From Glandiceps talaboti (lineage: Eukaryota; Hemichordata; Enteropneusta; Spengelidae), in NCBI RefSeq assembly GCF_964340395.1, contig NC_135570.1, positions 6,348,822 to 6,412,821 on the forward strand: 64,000 nucleotides of DNA, read 5' to 3'. This document shows, piece by piece, positions 35,579 to 47,274 of the stretch (the first letter of the stretch is position 1; each line of letters starts with the position of its first letter). The notes under the pieces are model-generated. The model worked only from the letters and a program-made list of their open reading frames with translations, was not told the origin of the DNA and searched no databases. A program made the position numbers and the translations under genes.

Positions 35579-35827
35579 CTAACTCAGAAATGTATTTGTT
35601 CTTAGAAACGTTATACTATATGCAATTTCATGAACTAAGGTTGAACTGGCTGACAAGATGAACACTTTTGCTGCGACGAAAAATCGGCATTCTAGCAAGC
35701 CATAGCAATATTTTACATTGACACAGCGAATCATAATGGTGGCGAGTGCTGTACTCATCGATGCTGCAAAGAGGATATTGTAAACGGGACGAACATGAGA
35801 GAGTTGTAATCTTGTAATGGAGTACAC
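35579..35827 (-). pseudogene. GPCR-like fragment (TM2-TM3 region), uncertain
   Basis: This 82-codon minus-strand frame has two hydrophobic stretches. The first (YNILFAASMSTALATIMI) resembles the N-x-L..S-x-A pattern of rhodopsin-family TM2. The second follows LLEC and reads VAAKVFILSASSTLVHEIAY, like TM3 after its conserved Cys. The position of the DRY motif reads SIT, and the TM2-TM3 spacing is about seven residues short. No further TM segments are seen on either side. This is either a decayed GPCR exon or a chance resemblance in AT-rich DNA. Confidence 0.22.
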
Positions 35828-35879
35828 TTGAGAGTGTGTGGCACTTTAAGTTTGATTGATAACTTTCAACATTCATTCT

Positions 35880-36797
35880 CCTTCATCTCAAATTCCAAAC
35901 TATTGAATTTAGATTGAAAGTCAATTATTTGACTACCGCAATCCCGTTGACTCATCACAGTCTATATGTATAGTATGGTATATACACAACGATGACGCTA
36001 TCCATACTGTAAAGTTTCTTGCTTTCTTTGGTAGCAGAAATACGACAACCAACTTTCCTTATAATCACAGACTATAAAATCTCTCCAAACTTTGAAACAG
36101 TAAGGCTTGTTTAGGTTCTTTTAAAATAACAAAAATTAAAAGTTGAGGTTCTTGTTGTCAAGGAAACCAAATCAGTGTAGTTTTGCTATAATTTCGACTT
36201 CTGTTTTTGTAAGATGCCACTGATTTTCTTTGTTAACTAAATATTGTTTTTCTTTTGCAAAAATCAAATTTTTAAGGCGTATGAGAAACGTGCATATTCT
36301 TGATATTGCTCTTTTGTTCTAATTATCGTCCCGACTCTGGAAAGCGTAAATCGCAACTACGGTACTAGCGAAAGAAAACAGAAGAACTACGTTCGGTGAA
36401 TTCAATTCGAAGTTACACTAATTACTTATCAGGTTAAGTACTTGGAGTAAAACTCTGGTACATTTGAAATAGTATACTTATGTATTTCCTGTTCAGACGT
36501 CAAGAGCTGTACACCCTTTGCTCAGGTCCTGAACCGCTCACCCTTTGATCTCATATACCAGCAGTAGGTACGACACTGTAAGTGCATAGAATGAATTTTA
36601 ACAACATAAAGTGGTTTTTGCTTTCTTATAGAATGATTGGTTACCACTTCCACAACTGACAGAAGTCATTTTGGTAAGCTTGAATGCGTACGTCTAATTA
36701 ATCCTTTTCGGATAGCCTTTACCACCCCCTTCAATATTAATTGAGAGATTGCATTATTTTTCCCCAAGTGTTCAAAAGTCATCTTTTAGTAATGAAC
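35880..36797. other. No gene seen
   Basis: AT-rich, with no supported ORF. Confidence 0.4.
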
Positions 36798-37105
36798 ATT
36801 AAGAACAATCCAAAACAGAAGTGGTTAATTAAATTCATTATTAGATTAATAACTTGAAACAGGCATCGTAAAATGAAAAGGAACAGAATTTAATTAAATT
36901 TAAGACATTGATCAAAACCAGAAGAACTGTCTAATTAAACTTATTACTAGTTTCACAACTTATAAGAGACATTGTGAACTGAAGAGGAACAGAATGTAAT
37001 TAATATTACGACAAATAAAAAACAGGAGAACAATTTAATTAAATTCGTTATTAGTTTCAGAACTTTAAAGAAACATGGTGAAATGAAGAAGAAAAGAATG
37101 TTCCC
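36798..37105 (+). repeat. ~105-bp tandem repeat, three units
   Basis: Units at 36798-36901, 36902-37007 and 37008-37105 share CAGAAG or CAGGAG, TTAATTAAATTCATTATTAG, AACTT and GAAATGAAGAGGAACAGAAT-like blocks. The units are roughly 75-80% alike by eye. Confidence 0.8.
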
Positions 37106-37459
37106 ACATCTTGCAGTATGTCATATGCAGGCATTGCTATATAATTTGATACAGCTAAGGGGAACGAAGTGGAACAATGTCGAACGACAACATTTCTGCA
37201 CTTTGTGTCCAATGTCATGGCAACTACTTAACTCATTTCAATCATTACCAACTGAACGGACAAGACGTGTAACTCATATATGAATAGCAGTGAAGGTTAC
37301 GTGTATGAATATCGTCGTCACGTTTAACTAAAGTATGTTCATGCAGGGAAATACAGCAATTTCTTTAACTAAAGTTACATGAGTTGTAACGGGAGAGTTA
37401 TTTATCCGATCAAACAACCAACAACACTAAATGCACGGAAAATTGTTAAATTAATGCCA

Positions 37460-37720
37460 ATGATTGAACATTGCAGATGTTAATTAGAAAAGTGGTACAG
37501 TGACAGGTTGAAATCGTGCTTATGTTAGAGGCGCTGATTTTAGGGCGCGGACCCAAAAATCAATTTGACCGGATTTATTTTGTACCATACTGTGTTTACA
37601 ACTATATATTTGCCCACAGTTGAATCACCACTGTTCAGGACGGACGATACTAGAGTAAGTCACTATAACAAAACATCTTCAAAAACTTTTCAGTTGCAGC
37701 TAGTGCAGATTTGATAGAGC
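37460..37720 (+). repeat. Dispersed repeat family B, copy 3 (right half)
   Basis: It shares ACAGGTTGAAATCGTG, GGCGCTGA.TTT, GGACCCAAAA, TTTGCCCACA and TAACAAA..TTCAAAAA with the 13.2-kb copy. Confidence 0.65.
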
Positions 37721-39514
37721 ATGGTATAGTTTACATTGAAAATATTGCTGCGATACGCAGGGTAACTTTTGCAGGATTTATAGAATACAAAGTTCTACCT
37801 TTCTTCAGTACCCCTAAGGACACTAAAAATTCAAAACGTTAGTTAAACACTTTGTTAAACATGATACGCTTGACATCAAACCAAAGACACGGAAAGAAAT
37901 CAGTTGGGACATATTTTTACGTGTGGTTGACAAAATGGAATCAAATGTGACATTTTGTATCGATGTGATTAATCGAATCAGACAAGTCTAAAGTACACGT
38001 CTCATACACACCTAGCGATCCATGTGTTTGAACTTCATACCAACCCTGGTACTATATAGCTAATGTGTATCCCTGACTGTCCAAATTGATTCTGTTGGAA
38101 TTACTAGGACAGAGTAGTTGGAAATGATAAAAGATAAAAGCTGATCATACAATGTAGTGGATTCTCTATAAACAAAGACGACTAGTTGTCAGAATCCATA
38201 CTGTATTCTATAAAGATCTATAAAGCTCTGAAAGACTTAGATTGGACAATCAAATGGAATGCCTGTATCTATACAATTCATTTCATGTTGACGGCTGACA
38301 GATAGCATTCTGTCACAACCAGTGAATCATTTAATGAGGCCACGATACGAAGTTCTTGGGAATCGGAGTAATTATTTCTACCCTCGCGGAAGGGTATGTT
38401 GTACTGTTGTCGTAAAGAAGTCATATTGTGTATTGTTATAGCGATGCGATACGGTCGATTCTGACGACAAAGAGAATGATACTCTTTACCACGACAATGT
38501 TTCTGAAACAAGAGAGATATTAAGTTCAGTAGTCCTAATGCATGCCTGGGTGAATGGGTTTGTGGCTGTCGTCAAACACGCTACGTCATGTTGCGATCAT
38601 ATAAGTCTTTAACCACCCATGTTCAGTTAAATTTTGCTTTAAGCCAAAGATCATTGAAGAGAAAACTATTTTGAAAATCATGAAAACATCTGCTCAGAAC
38701 AGAGTTTTATTTGGGTGTCCTACGTTTATTGGTTCGGTTTTGTGTAGCGTGAGACCGACACACTCGTATTTCAACATGTTGACGATTGTTTCACTTAGGG
38801 CGTAAGTAGCTGAAATTCTTATCATTGCAGAGATATTTAGCAATCAAAAGGTCTTTAATAAATGGAAAGAAGTGTTTCTTCATGAATTCTTCAGATAAAG
38901 ACTGATAAAATGAAGTATGTTAGCAATGATGGGATTTTACAAATGGTTTATACGGAATTGTGCATACATGGGTTACAATAATACCTGTAGTTTAGCTTCA
39001 CTGGACATATCTTATTTCATGTCTATAACACGACGGCAAGTTATTAGAGGCATTCTGTATCGTTATGACGTGCCAAGTGCATAGATTTTCAATATTAATA
39101 CAATCAATCTCACATGACCATTAGCACTTCAAATTGATGGATAGTCCAATCTTCAATTTGTCAACCAAACATTAAAAGTTCTCACAGGACAATTTATGTT
39201 AGCAGTCAACTGTTAGCCATGTCATAAATTAGTTACACGGTGTTCAATCAATTGTCAATAATTGCTCATTTTTAAAACACAGTTTTGACATCGATTCAAT
39301 TAGACATGCAGTTGATTCATGATGACGATTAACGTATAAGGGCCCCCATGAAAGAACTGTCATGGATATGTGAGAAACTTGATAGACGAATTGTCTGAGT
39401 GATTCATTCATCAATACGTACTTGTCATATAAGGACAGTCATAGAATTTAGTTTGAGTGTTGAAAACGTTACGAGTAAGGTTGCTTTTGTCTCTTGGTCA
39501 CACTGCCAACTTTA
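37721..39514. other. No gene established
   Basis: A 77-codon minus-strand ORF (38278-38511) is richer in CpG than its surroundings but matches no family I know. The rest is AT-rich. Confidence 0.35.
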
Positions 39515-39600
39515 AAGTGGCACAAAGCGAGCTTTTTACTCTAGTGAAAATACTTAAATAAACCCACATTCCAGTATAATCAGTATAACGTCGATGCATG
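39515..39600 (-). repeat. Dispersed repeat family F, copy 2
   Basis: In reverse complement: CGACGTTATACTGATTATAC, GGGTTTATTTAAGTA, then AAAGCTCGCTTTGTGCCACT. This matches 45405-45525. A second end fragment lies at 39816-39840. Confidence 0.6.
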
Positions 39601-39989
39601 TCTTCCGTAATATTGCAAATGTCTTTTTACATTGCTAGAATAGTGTCGATTTCCTAAATATTTTTTGATAGGTATGATAAATGATGTCATCGGATAGTTT
39701 ATGGGTTACATATTAATACCAGGTTTGAGTTAGTAAGCGGTGGTTAAGTGTGCTTCAATTAGTACAATACCACGAGTACCTTTTAAATATGCTGCAAACA
39801 CTACGCCCAAATACGAATAACTCAGCTTGTGCCCCTTTAATACTAAGATCGTACATACTATAACTTCAGCTATTGTTCAAGCTACTTGATGAATTAAATG
39901 ACATTACAGCAGCGTTCCATCTAGATTAAAGCATAACTGTTGATGGCAATGTAATAGACTTTTCACTTGCACACTTTAAAAGCCCACTT

Positions 39990-40160
39990 CTGAATAAGAA
40001 TTAAACTTAGGTGTGAAAAACAGTTATCTGACAAAGCTTTAGAAAAAAAAAACTTGCTCCAGAACAAAAGTATAATCCTATGTTATCCGTTTACTCCAGT
40101 GATCAGATAACACTGAGGGAACCTAGGATTGAAATTCTGGCCTTTAACGACTTCCTTGTC
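39990..40160 (+). repeat. Dispersed repeat family E, copy 2
   Basis: CTTAGGTGTGAAAAACAGTT, TCTGACAAAGCTTTAGAAAA, CTCCAGAACAAAAG and a TCCTATGTTATCC..CAGATAACACT block match the other copies. Confidence 0.7.
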
Positions 40161-40958
40161 GCATTGTGTTATCTCCTGACAAAACATTAAATCTCAGTGT
40201 TCGCTCTAGGGTATATGTACGAACAGTTGAAATAAAAGTAGTGGGGAATTTCCCAACGGTCTTCAAACTTCAGAACAGTGCCGACAGCAACTTATTCATT
40301 TAAGTACAGACCATCAACAACACTAACATGCCCCAGCTTCCTTTGACCCGACATAATTTTATTAAGTATTGCAATTTTGTAAAAATTCCAAATGATAGCA
40401 GTCTGACAATGCAAAACTCACTGCATCCAATGATTCCGATTTGAAGTCGTGCCAATAACCATAAGCTCTGGATCTAATGATAGCTTTACACAGCGAAACA
40501 TTTCACGTGTCGTTACACAGTTCTCTAATATATTCTAACCGTTTGTTGGCGTTCATTAACGTACAAATCGAAAATTGAACCTCCTAATTCACGTTCAATC
40601 ACGCACATGATATTCTACTCTGGAGAAATCAATACCGTTAATAGACAAATGTTATAAGTGGCCGTTGATCCTTGACGTATTAGTCATTCTAGGTAAAGTT
40701 ACACGACCTATTTTAGAGGGTATTGATACCTTCATTTTGGGCCAATTCCCTCATGAAAAATCTAAGATGGAACAGAAAGTACACGAATAGTTCTAAGAGT
40801 AACACATCATTATATTATGGGGCAATAATCATTAGCAGTTTGGAATTTATGTACTCTACATATGCAGAACTTTTGAATGAGAATATCATGGTTTCTTGAA
40901 AGTGGGGAACACAACCTGTAAAGTCCTTTTCGAAGACCGTAAACAAAATACTCTAAGT
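40161..40958. other. No gene seen
   Basis: AT-rich, no supported ORF. Confidence 0.4.
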
Positions 40959-41303
40959 CTATCTCTGCATGTAACTCTGCCAGCGAATTCTTTGACTTGG
41001 TCTATATATTGCTGAGACATCTAAACACTTACAGCCCTGAGACTTGGCTATTAAGCTTGACAAAACATTCGACCATAACTGGAGACTGTAATAGCGAGGA
41101 CGGCAAGTCCCCGGGCTACAATTAACAACCCATGTTCTAGATCTTTGCCCGCAGACTGCATTCTTTGAAAACACGTAGCAATGTGGACAGTGTTGTGGGC
41201 AGAATGTCTTTCTTACAGCTCCGACCGCTAGTCCAAGCTTTAATACGAGAATGCTTTTTGGGCGATGGCCAAATATACGTGAATAGAAGCGTATTAAACA
41301 CAT
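40959..41303 (-). CDS. Cys-rich ORF of unknown nature, weak candidate
   Basis: This 114-codon frame is also open upstream of its first Met. It has nine Cys, with FCPQHCPHC at about 34-42, CSPGTC at about 63-68 and GCKC at about 93-96. It is GC-richer and more varied in composition than most of the window, which is why I list it. The Cys pattern faintly recalls secreted cystine-knot factors, but it does not fit any family I can name. No signal peptide or splice sites are evident. It may be a relic exon or chance. Confidence 0.2.
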   Translation of the reverse strand: MCLIRFYSRIFGHRPKSILVLKLGLAVGAVRKTFCPQHCPHCYVFSKNAVCGQRSRTWVVNCSPGTCRPRYYSLQLWSNVLSSLIAKSQGCKCLDVSAIYRPSQRIRWQSYMQR

Positions 41304-41439
41304 ATTAAAATGATTGAATGGATTTATTATGAAGTATATCTTGAGTTATTAATCTGAGTGATGAATCAACGAGGTAATCTATGAGTTTGTATAAACCCCG
41401 AACCATCGAAGTTAGAAGTGCCGGGGTAAGATATCATTC

Positions 41440-41520
41440 AGTCAAGCCAGAGCGTGTTTCTCCACTAAGGCAACAGTTTTACAAGTGGGATAATAGGTTG
41501 TGAGTTCAACTCTCTAGCGA
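41440..41520 (+). mobile_element. Possible tRNA(Ser/Leu)-derived SINE head
   Basis: AGCCAGAGCG..CTAAGGCAACAG resembles the GCCGAGCGG..AAGGC start of type II tRNAs. GGTTGTGAGTTCAACTCTC about 40 nt later resembles box B. No folded tRNA is complete. Confidence 0.3.
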
Positions 41521-42699
41521 AGTCAAACGATTGCGAATATCCTTCGCGGATGTCATATACTTTGGTTCATGCAAGTAAAACAAAGTTAAACTTTATCGGA
41601 CGGATGAATGTCTGTGTAAATATTTGATGATATTGTCAACTGTAATTTTACAGTCGATTGACTGTGGGAGCTGACAAGCACCTTTTTCTGCTTAGGATCA
41701 CAACCTGCCTATTAATCAGATTTAGACTCAAGAGAATAAGCTCTTACCACCACGTCCGCTTGAATAAAAGGATTTTAACTGCAGGGATGTTACAAAACAA
41801 ACTTTTGATGGTTAAAATCACTAAAACGTGATTCCGATTTAATAGCTGTTATGTTCACCGTAATTCCATTTATGCCAGGGGTATGTTGAGAATGATGGGT
41901 TTTTTATTGCGCGGAAATTGCAACGTCAGAAAATTGAGTAAAAGGCAAACGTAGTTAAGTTGAAGAATACGCCTTTGATTGTTTTACATCCTATGATGAA
42001 AATAGTTTGACTTTATGTGTCTGACACAGACAGCTTGAAATAAAACCACGTGTATCTTTACGTAAAACCACAGGACTCTTTACGGCAACTGGACAGGACT
42101 AAACGATTTTATTATGCGTCAGAGGAAACATATACTCTGCCTTTTGAGAATGGAAATAAAAGACACGGTATGTTCGATGCTAAGCTACGGAACACATCAA
42201 AAGGTTGCGCTCTGTCCACTGACAAAGCCCAATCCCTTATATACTTATAAATATCAAAAGACTTGTTTTTCTTAGAAGCATTTTAGAATTCACCTCGAGG
42301 CCGAATGCACTGGACATCAAAGCTCTTAACATTTCTCCAAACGTTGCCACATAGTACATGGAAACGTGCTGCAGATGATTTTAAAATAATGACAGAAATT
42401 TGAGTTACCGTCTTGTTTTGAAGTATTCGACAATCTTTCATTTTAATAGAATTAGTGCAGTATTCCGCTTCTAAATATTTTGACTTCTGTTTCAAAATAT
42501 TGTATGGTGACACCTGAAATTTTTTATTGGTTTTAACAGAGAATGAGTTGGAGTTTTCTTAAACAAACTAACAGTACAAATTTAACATTTTGTTACCGCG
42601 GTGCATTTCACGTTGATATTTTTGCTTGCTCTGGTAAGGAGCTGTGTATGTCTTTTGAGAACTTACAATTACATTCAGTTGAGTATAAACATATCGTAG
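41521..42699. other. No gene seen
   Basis: AT-rich sequence with short ORFs. The 106-codon ORF at 42543-42863 runs into family H and is not credible as a gene. Confidence 0.4.
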
Positions 42700-43075
42700 T
42701 TTGGCTCCATAGAAATCTTACAAATATTGCTACATATTATTGTCTCGATGCGAATCTTGTTAACATTGTTACAGCTTACAGTCTTCAAATACAACAATTT
42801 GTGAACAACATTTTTTTATTCATTGGCATGTCTGAAAAAAAGACATTTTTGCAATGTATATGATTTGGCAACGATCAGCTAAGATTACGGTACTTCGCGC
42901 AAAGAATATGTGTAGCAATGTTAGTGAGATTTTTTTCTCATCAGAAGATGAAAGGAAGTAGATTTACTAGGATATCTGTCGAGCCAGATGATAAAATGTA
43001 GTCACACTAGAAAAATTTATTTGCACCAGGCCACGGTTTGTTTCAGGTCAGCTGCTTTCTATAGTAATCTGGGTT
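42700..43075 (+). repeat. Dispersed repeat family H, copy 2
   Basis: Colinear with 18560-18985, for example ATTGGCATGTCTGAAAAA and GCAATGTATATGATTTGGCA. Confidence 0.7.
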
Positions 43076-43988
43076 GACCATTAAATCTCAGTGCTATTTT
43101 GCAAAGAAGGGTTAAAAGCTATGCTAGGTATTTGTAAACTAGTTTTATCCGACTGTTTAATAGCGCTAGGCTTTGTAATAAAACCTACTAAATTGAAGAA
43201 GTCAGTCCAGAATTCGAAATTAGAAGAAAAAAAATCGTTCGATTTTCTTTATTCTGCAGGCAAGATAAGTCGTCATATGCCGTGTTCTTGGCATCATATG
43301 TTTGATGGCCTTTCAGAGTTTTTTGAAATACGCCGTACATTGTTCCATTGGATTTTCACTAGAACATGTAAGTACTACGTGCAACCAATCTGCAAGCTGA
43401 AATAATCAATAAACCCACAAGTCAAAAGACCTGCATGAGTGGTTTTGGGCTTTTGAAAATTACATGAAGCAAAACGTTCACTCACTCACCATTGAAATGT
43501 AAATGTAATACAATTATGTAATGTAACATGAAACATTTTTTCAATTTAGTATTACGGCTCTGCAGCAGTAATTCTTGAAAGCTTTGATTGAAGGGCTCGA
43601 TCGTATTTTGGCAGTGTTAAGATTTAGCCTGTCTGTAGGAATAATTTACGAACATCTGTATGGTCTGAACATAATAGACTCGCAGTCTTAATTTACAGCA
43701 TAATTAAACAATTCAACCGAAATGTCTTGATTTAAAAAGAAAACACTCTGGGAATAGAGTAATCTTTTATTTCAATTTGTCCTCTCTAATTAAGCAACCG
43801 TATATCATATTGGAAGCTTGAATACAAATGTCGTCAGGTGCAGCAAGCGAACATAGAATGTCGTCAGGTAAAGAACGTAAACATCCCAGATTAGCAATAA
43901 AACCTAAATCCAAGTTACTGACTAGTAATGCACTAACATATGAAATATAGATGGTGCTTCTGCCAAATTTTAAAATCGCGATACAACG
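43076..43988. other. No gene seen
   Basis: It holds a 104-codon ORF (43091-43405) without recognisable domain. A short ATGTCGTCAGGT direct repeat lies at about 43828 and 43858. Confidence 0.4.
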
Positions 43989-44320
43989 GAATCGAAGTAA
44001 ATGTAGAGATTCAATCAAGCACCACTAGGTATTTTGCGTCTCTAGATCTCACAAGATTTTGTCATGACTCACAAAAATGCAGAGACTGATAGTAAACACG
44101 CGTACGAAATGATACATTTATTTCACTTTGAATCAATAAACATCCATGCCAAATATCCACAGTCAGATGAGACAACCTGACGGCAAAATGTATCATTTTA
44201 TATGAGTTTGTACTACATCACTCCGTTTGTTTATTTAAATCACTACAAAACCGTTGTGGGAGACAAAAAACATCGTCTTATTGACTTTCTAGATCTACCC
44301 AATTTTCGTAGTAATTGCGC
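43989..44320. mobile_element. MITE-like family D, copy 1
   Basis: It starts near GGAATCGAAGTAAATGTAGA and carries AAAATGTATCATTTTATATG and GGGAGACAAAAAACATCGTC. It aligns along its length with copies at 56.0 and 63.5 kb. Confidence 0.65.
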
Positions 44321-44984
44321 CGTTTTGACTCTTTTTTATTGAATGTCCCCCGATTATCTCGGAATGTATGTACGCGTCATTTGATAGTGTACAACAATTG
44401 CATCGAGATTCACTTCATAAGATCTGGTCGTGATTATGGTGGTCGCATGGTAAACGTGCGTACAATAATGACACCACGGTGCACTGGCATCGCATGATTT
44501 TTATGTAATCAATTTAGAATATCAGAAAAGTACTCCATGTTTGTATTCTGTGTTTATGTTTTTGCGCATTGTCAAAAAGAGACAACTATTATTTTAAAAA
44601 ACATTAAATCTGGGGCAATTCCTAATAGGATGTGCAATATGAGCCATGTGATCGTGAAATTTCAAAGCAAAAATGGGTAACGTGTGTCTTTTGGCTTATG
44701 GTTTATGACATCATATCGTTACAAAGAAGAGAACACAATATTACAATCATAATATCCTGAAAGTGGAGTTGCTGTAGCAGTTCACTTACAGTTCATATAA
44801 TAATCTGTTTGTCCTTATTTGCCCGCTGGTTACTCTAATCTTTAGGAAATGAAAGGTTTTGGTATTCAAGATTATCAGTATAATGTTACTGTAACATTAA
44901 AGATAAGATTCCAAGCACTTTTTACATATCAGGATATACCATGGCGACAATGCGGATATTCTGGTAATCTTAATGATGACGACA

Positions 44985-44986
44985 TT

Positions 44987-45017
<31 letters not shown>

Positions 45018-45057
45018 GCAACGACGACGACAACAACAACAACAACAACAACAAACA
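44985..45057 (+). repeat. (AAC)n trinucleotide repeat
   Basis: CAA/AAC units with GACGACGAC and AACAGC interruptions. The overlapping poly-Asn ORF is not supported. Confidence 0.95.
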
Positions 45058-45264
45058 AGTAAACAAGATAAACACGTAATCATAGTACCTATCTAACTAA
45101 CTGACTAACTAATGAAGGCTAATAAAAAGACAAGAAATAAGAGGTAATTCATCGAGTTGAAAGTGGTTGCCTGAGTCTCTGGCGGTATTAAAGGGGTACA
45201 GGGGCTGAGTGTATACAACGGTCGAAATAATTCTAATGGGCAATAGTGCTGGGCATTAGTCTCT

Positions 45265-45345
45265 GCATATGCAGACAATATCACCGCGAGGGCAATAGCC
45301 TATGTAAAGAAGGTCATGTGATTCGATTCTGACCAATGCCAGCTT
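45265..45345 (+). repeat. SINE-like fragment
   Basis: CGCGAGGGCAATAGC is shared with 26033-26048 (CGCGAGGGCAACAGC). GTGATTCGATTCTGACC about 35 nt later resembles a tRNA box B. Weak. Confidence 0.25.
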
Positions 45346-45404
45346 GTGTAGGAACGTATCCATGCTACAAAACATGCTAACAACACCTGAATACGATGGC
45401 ACTG

Positions 45405-45525
45405 CCATCGAAGATATGTATCGACGTTAATATTATGCTATTATCCTTGATTGTGGTTTTATGTAAGTACTTAATCGAATCAAACAGCTACTAAACTCAG
45501 CTTGTGCCACTTTATATGTTCCGTG
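45405..45525 (+). repeat. Dispersed repeat family F, copy 3
   Basis: ATCGACGTTAATATTATGCT, TGGTTTTATGTAAGTA and CTAAACTCAGCTTGTGCCAC match copies 1 and 2. Confidence 0.65.
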
Positions 45526-45608
45526 GTTTTCTAGTTGAGTCAACGTACACATTTTCTGACATATACTTGAACTACACCTAGTTTCATATCCAGTTGAAAC
45601 TCAAAGAC

Positions 45609-45950
45609 TTTGAAGTGGCCATATAGATGAGGACTGAGTATTTGTTTTGGAATTTTAATTTATAAAACAATTTTATCATGGCTTCCTACTTGAAAAATCT
45701 ACATTGACAGAGTTTGTGTTTGTAAGTCAATACATTGCAAAAAAGCTGAAAGAAATGTAAAAAAATTGTTATTGTAGGTACAATAATAAAGATTTTACAC
45801 ATTTAGTAATCTTTTACAATGTATTGAGTTACAAACAAGGACTATGTCAATATTGATTCACATACATTTTTCAAGTAGGAAGCCATGATAAAATTGTTTT
45901 ATAAATTAAAAATCTAAAATAAATACCCAATCCTCATAAATACTTCCCAC
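45609..45950. mobile_element. Palindromic MITE, family A copy 3
   Basis: The left end TTGAAGTGGCCATATAGATG matches copy 1. The arms meet at TTGTTATTGTAGGTACAATA near 45777. The right arm repeats the left in reverse (AAGTAGGAAGCCATGATAAA). The right outer end is decayed. Confidence 0.8.
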
Positions 45951-47274
45951 CGTCTACAAACCATATTGCGAGGTGACGTCTTATTTCATTTCTTTCGCGA
46001 GAAATAATTTGAGGATTTAGATGTGTTTGTACAATCGCCAGGTAATGCCTTCTCAAACTAACAATTTGTTAATGCCTGTCTCCGTTCATGTCTGTATAAA
46101 TACATCGGACATTTGTACTTTAAAGAAGAAAGCCGAAAACAAACGTTTGATCGGTTAACTCACAATTCACATGACATTTAGATGTATCATAGTCATTAAA
46201 ATGTAAATTTGTTCTCAGATTGATAAATAGAAATTGGACAGGTTTTACTTACACGACATACACACAATTAGTGAAAGGTTTATGGTAGAGCACGCAAAGA
46301 AGAAGATTGTTTCAAAACCAGTCATTGCATATAATTATGTAACATGAATGTGTTGGCTGTAAATTTAGTTTGCTTGCATTTAAATAACAATGATAATAAT
46401 AGTAACATCAATATAACAGAAACTAATGACGGTATGGGGCCCAGTTATTATTACATATGTTTATCCAAAACATCAAATTTCTGTAAAAATTATACTGTGC
46501 GATCACGCGATTGCGTGTGCAAGGAACGATCGTGCACTCATTTACATATCATTTGTATACATGTACGCTATAATGTTTTGGTATTTTGGTATTTGGTATT
46601 TTATGTGTGAATATGGCCTGGGGGTATGGTAGTCTGCTCGTTGGAGATACTTTTTTTAATTATCTTTTGTAATATTGCGGGTGTTGATAGAAAGTCTGTT
46701 CCATACTTTGACACCCACATACTTGACAGTAAACTGGACTGCCCAGTGGAGTACAAAGGTCAGTTCTAGTTATCCGTCGTGTGGAGCAAGAATGATTGAT
46801 TATGGTGAACAAATCTCGCAAAATGTCCAGTAATCTTGCGTGTCAAACATCGTGAACAAAAATAGCAATATGTAGTGTGTGCTGTTTGAAAATGTCAAGG
46901 ATATCTAGAATCTTAAATAATGGTACCGAGTGAGCACACAAGTGACTGCCTATTTAGAATGTACTATTCACTTTTGTGATTAAAATTATTCATGCAGGTA
47001 TGAGCTTATGGGGTGGGGGGGGGGGCATGTATTGCCCAAACCTTACCATACGTGCTTTGAAGAAAAGTATTATATAACAATACAAGTACAAATTTGTGGA
47101 CCGTATGACATAACTTTAAAAAAATACACTTGTTATCTTAATTTTTTCACCACAGCAATATGCTGCGTCCAAGAAAGTGTATTGACAATAGCGACCCCAA
47201 CAAAAGCGAACTGTAAACCCCTATAAAAAATTTACCCTTTTTACCAAGGGAACTGATACATTATATTTTGTAAC
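45951..47274. other. No gene seen
   Basis: AT-rich with short ORFs. A G run lies at 47009-47026. Confidence 0.4.

Noticed and set aside
42543-42863. 106-codon ORF
   Set aside because: It runs into repeat family H, whose copy at 18.6 kb does not keep the frame.
44849-45079. Poly-Asn ORF
   Set aside because: It is produced by the (AAC)n repeat; the upstream part has no recognisable domain.
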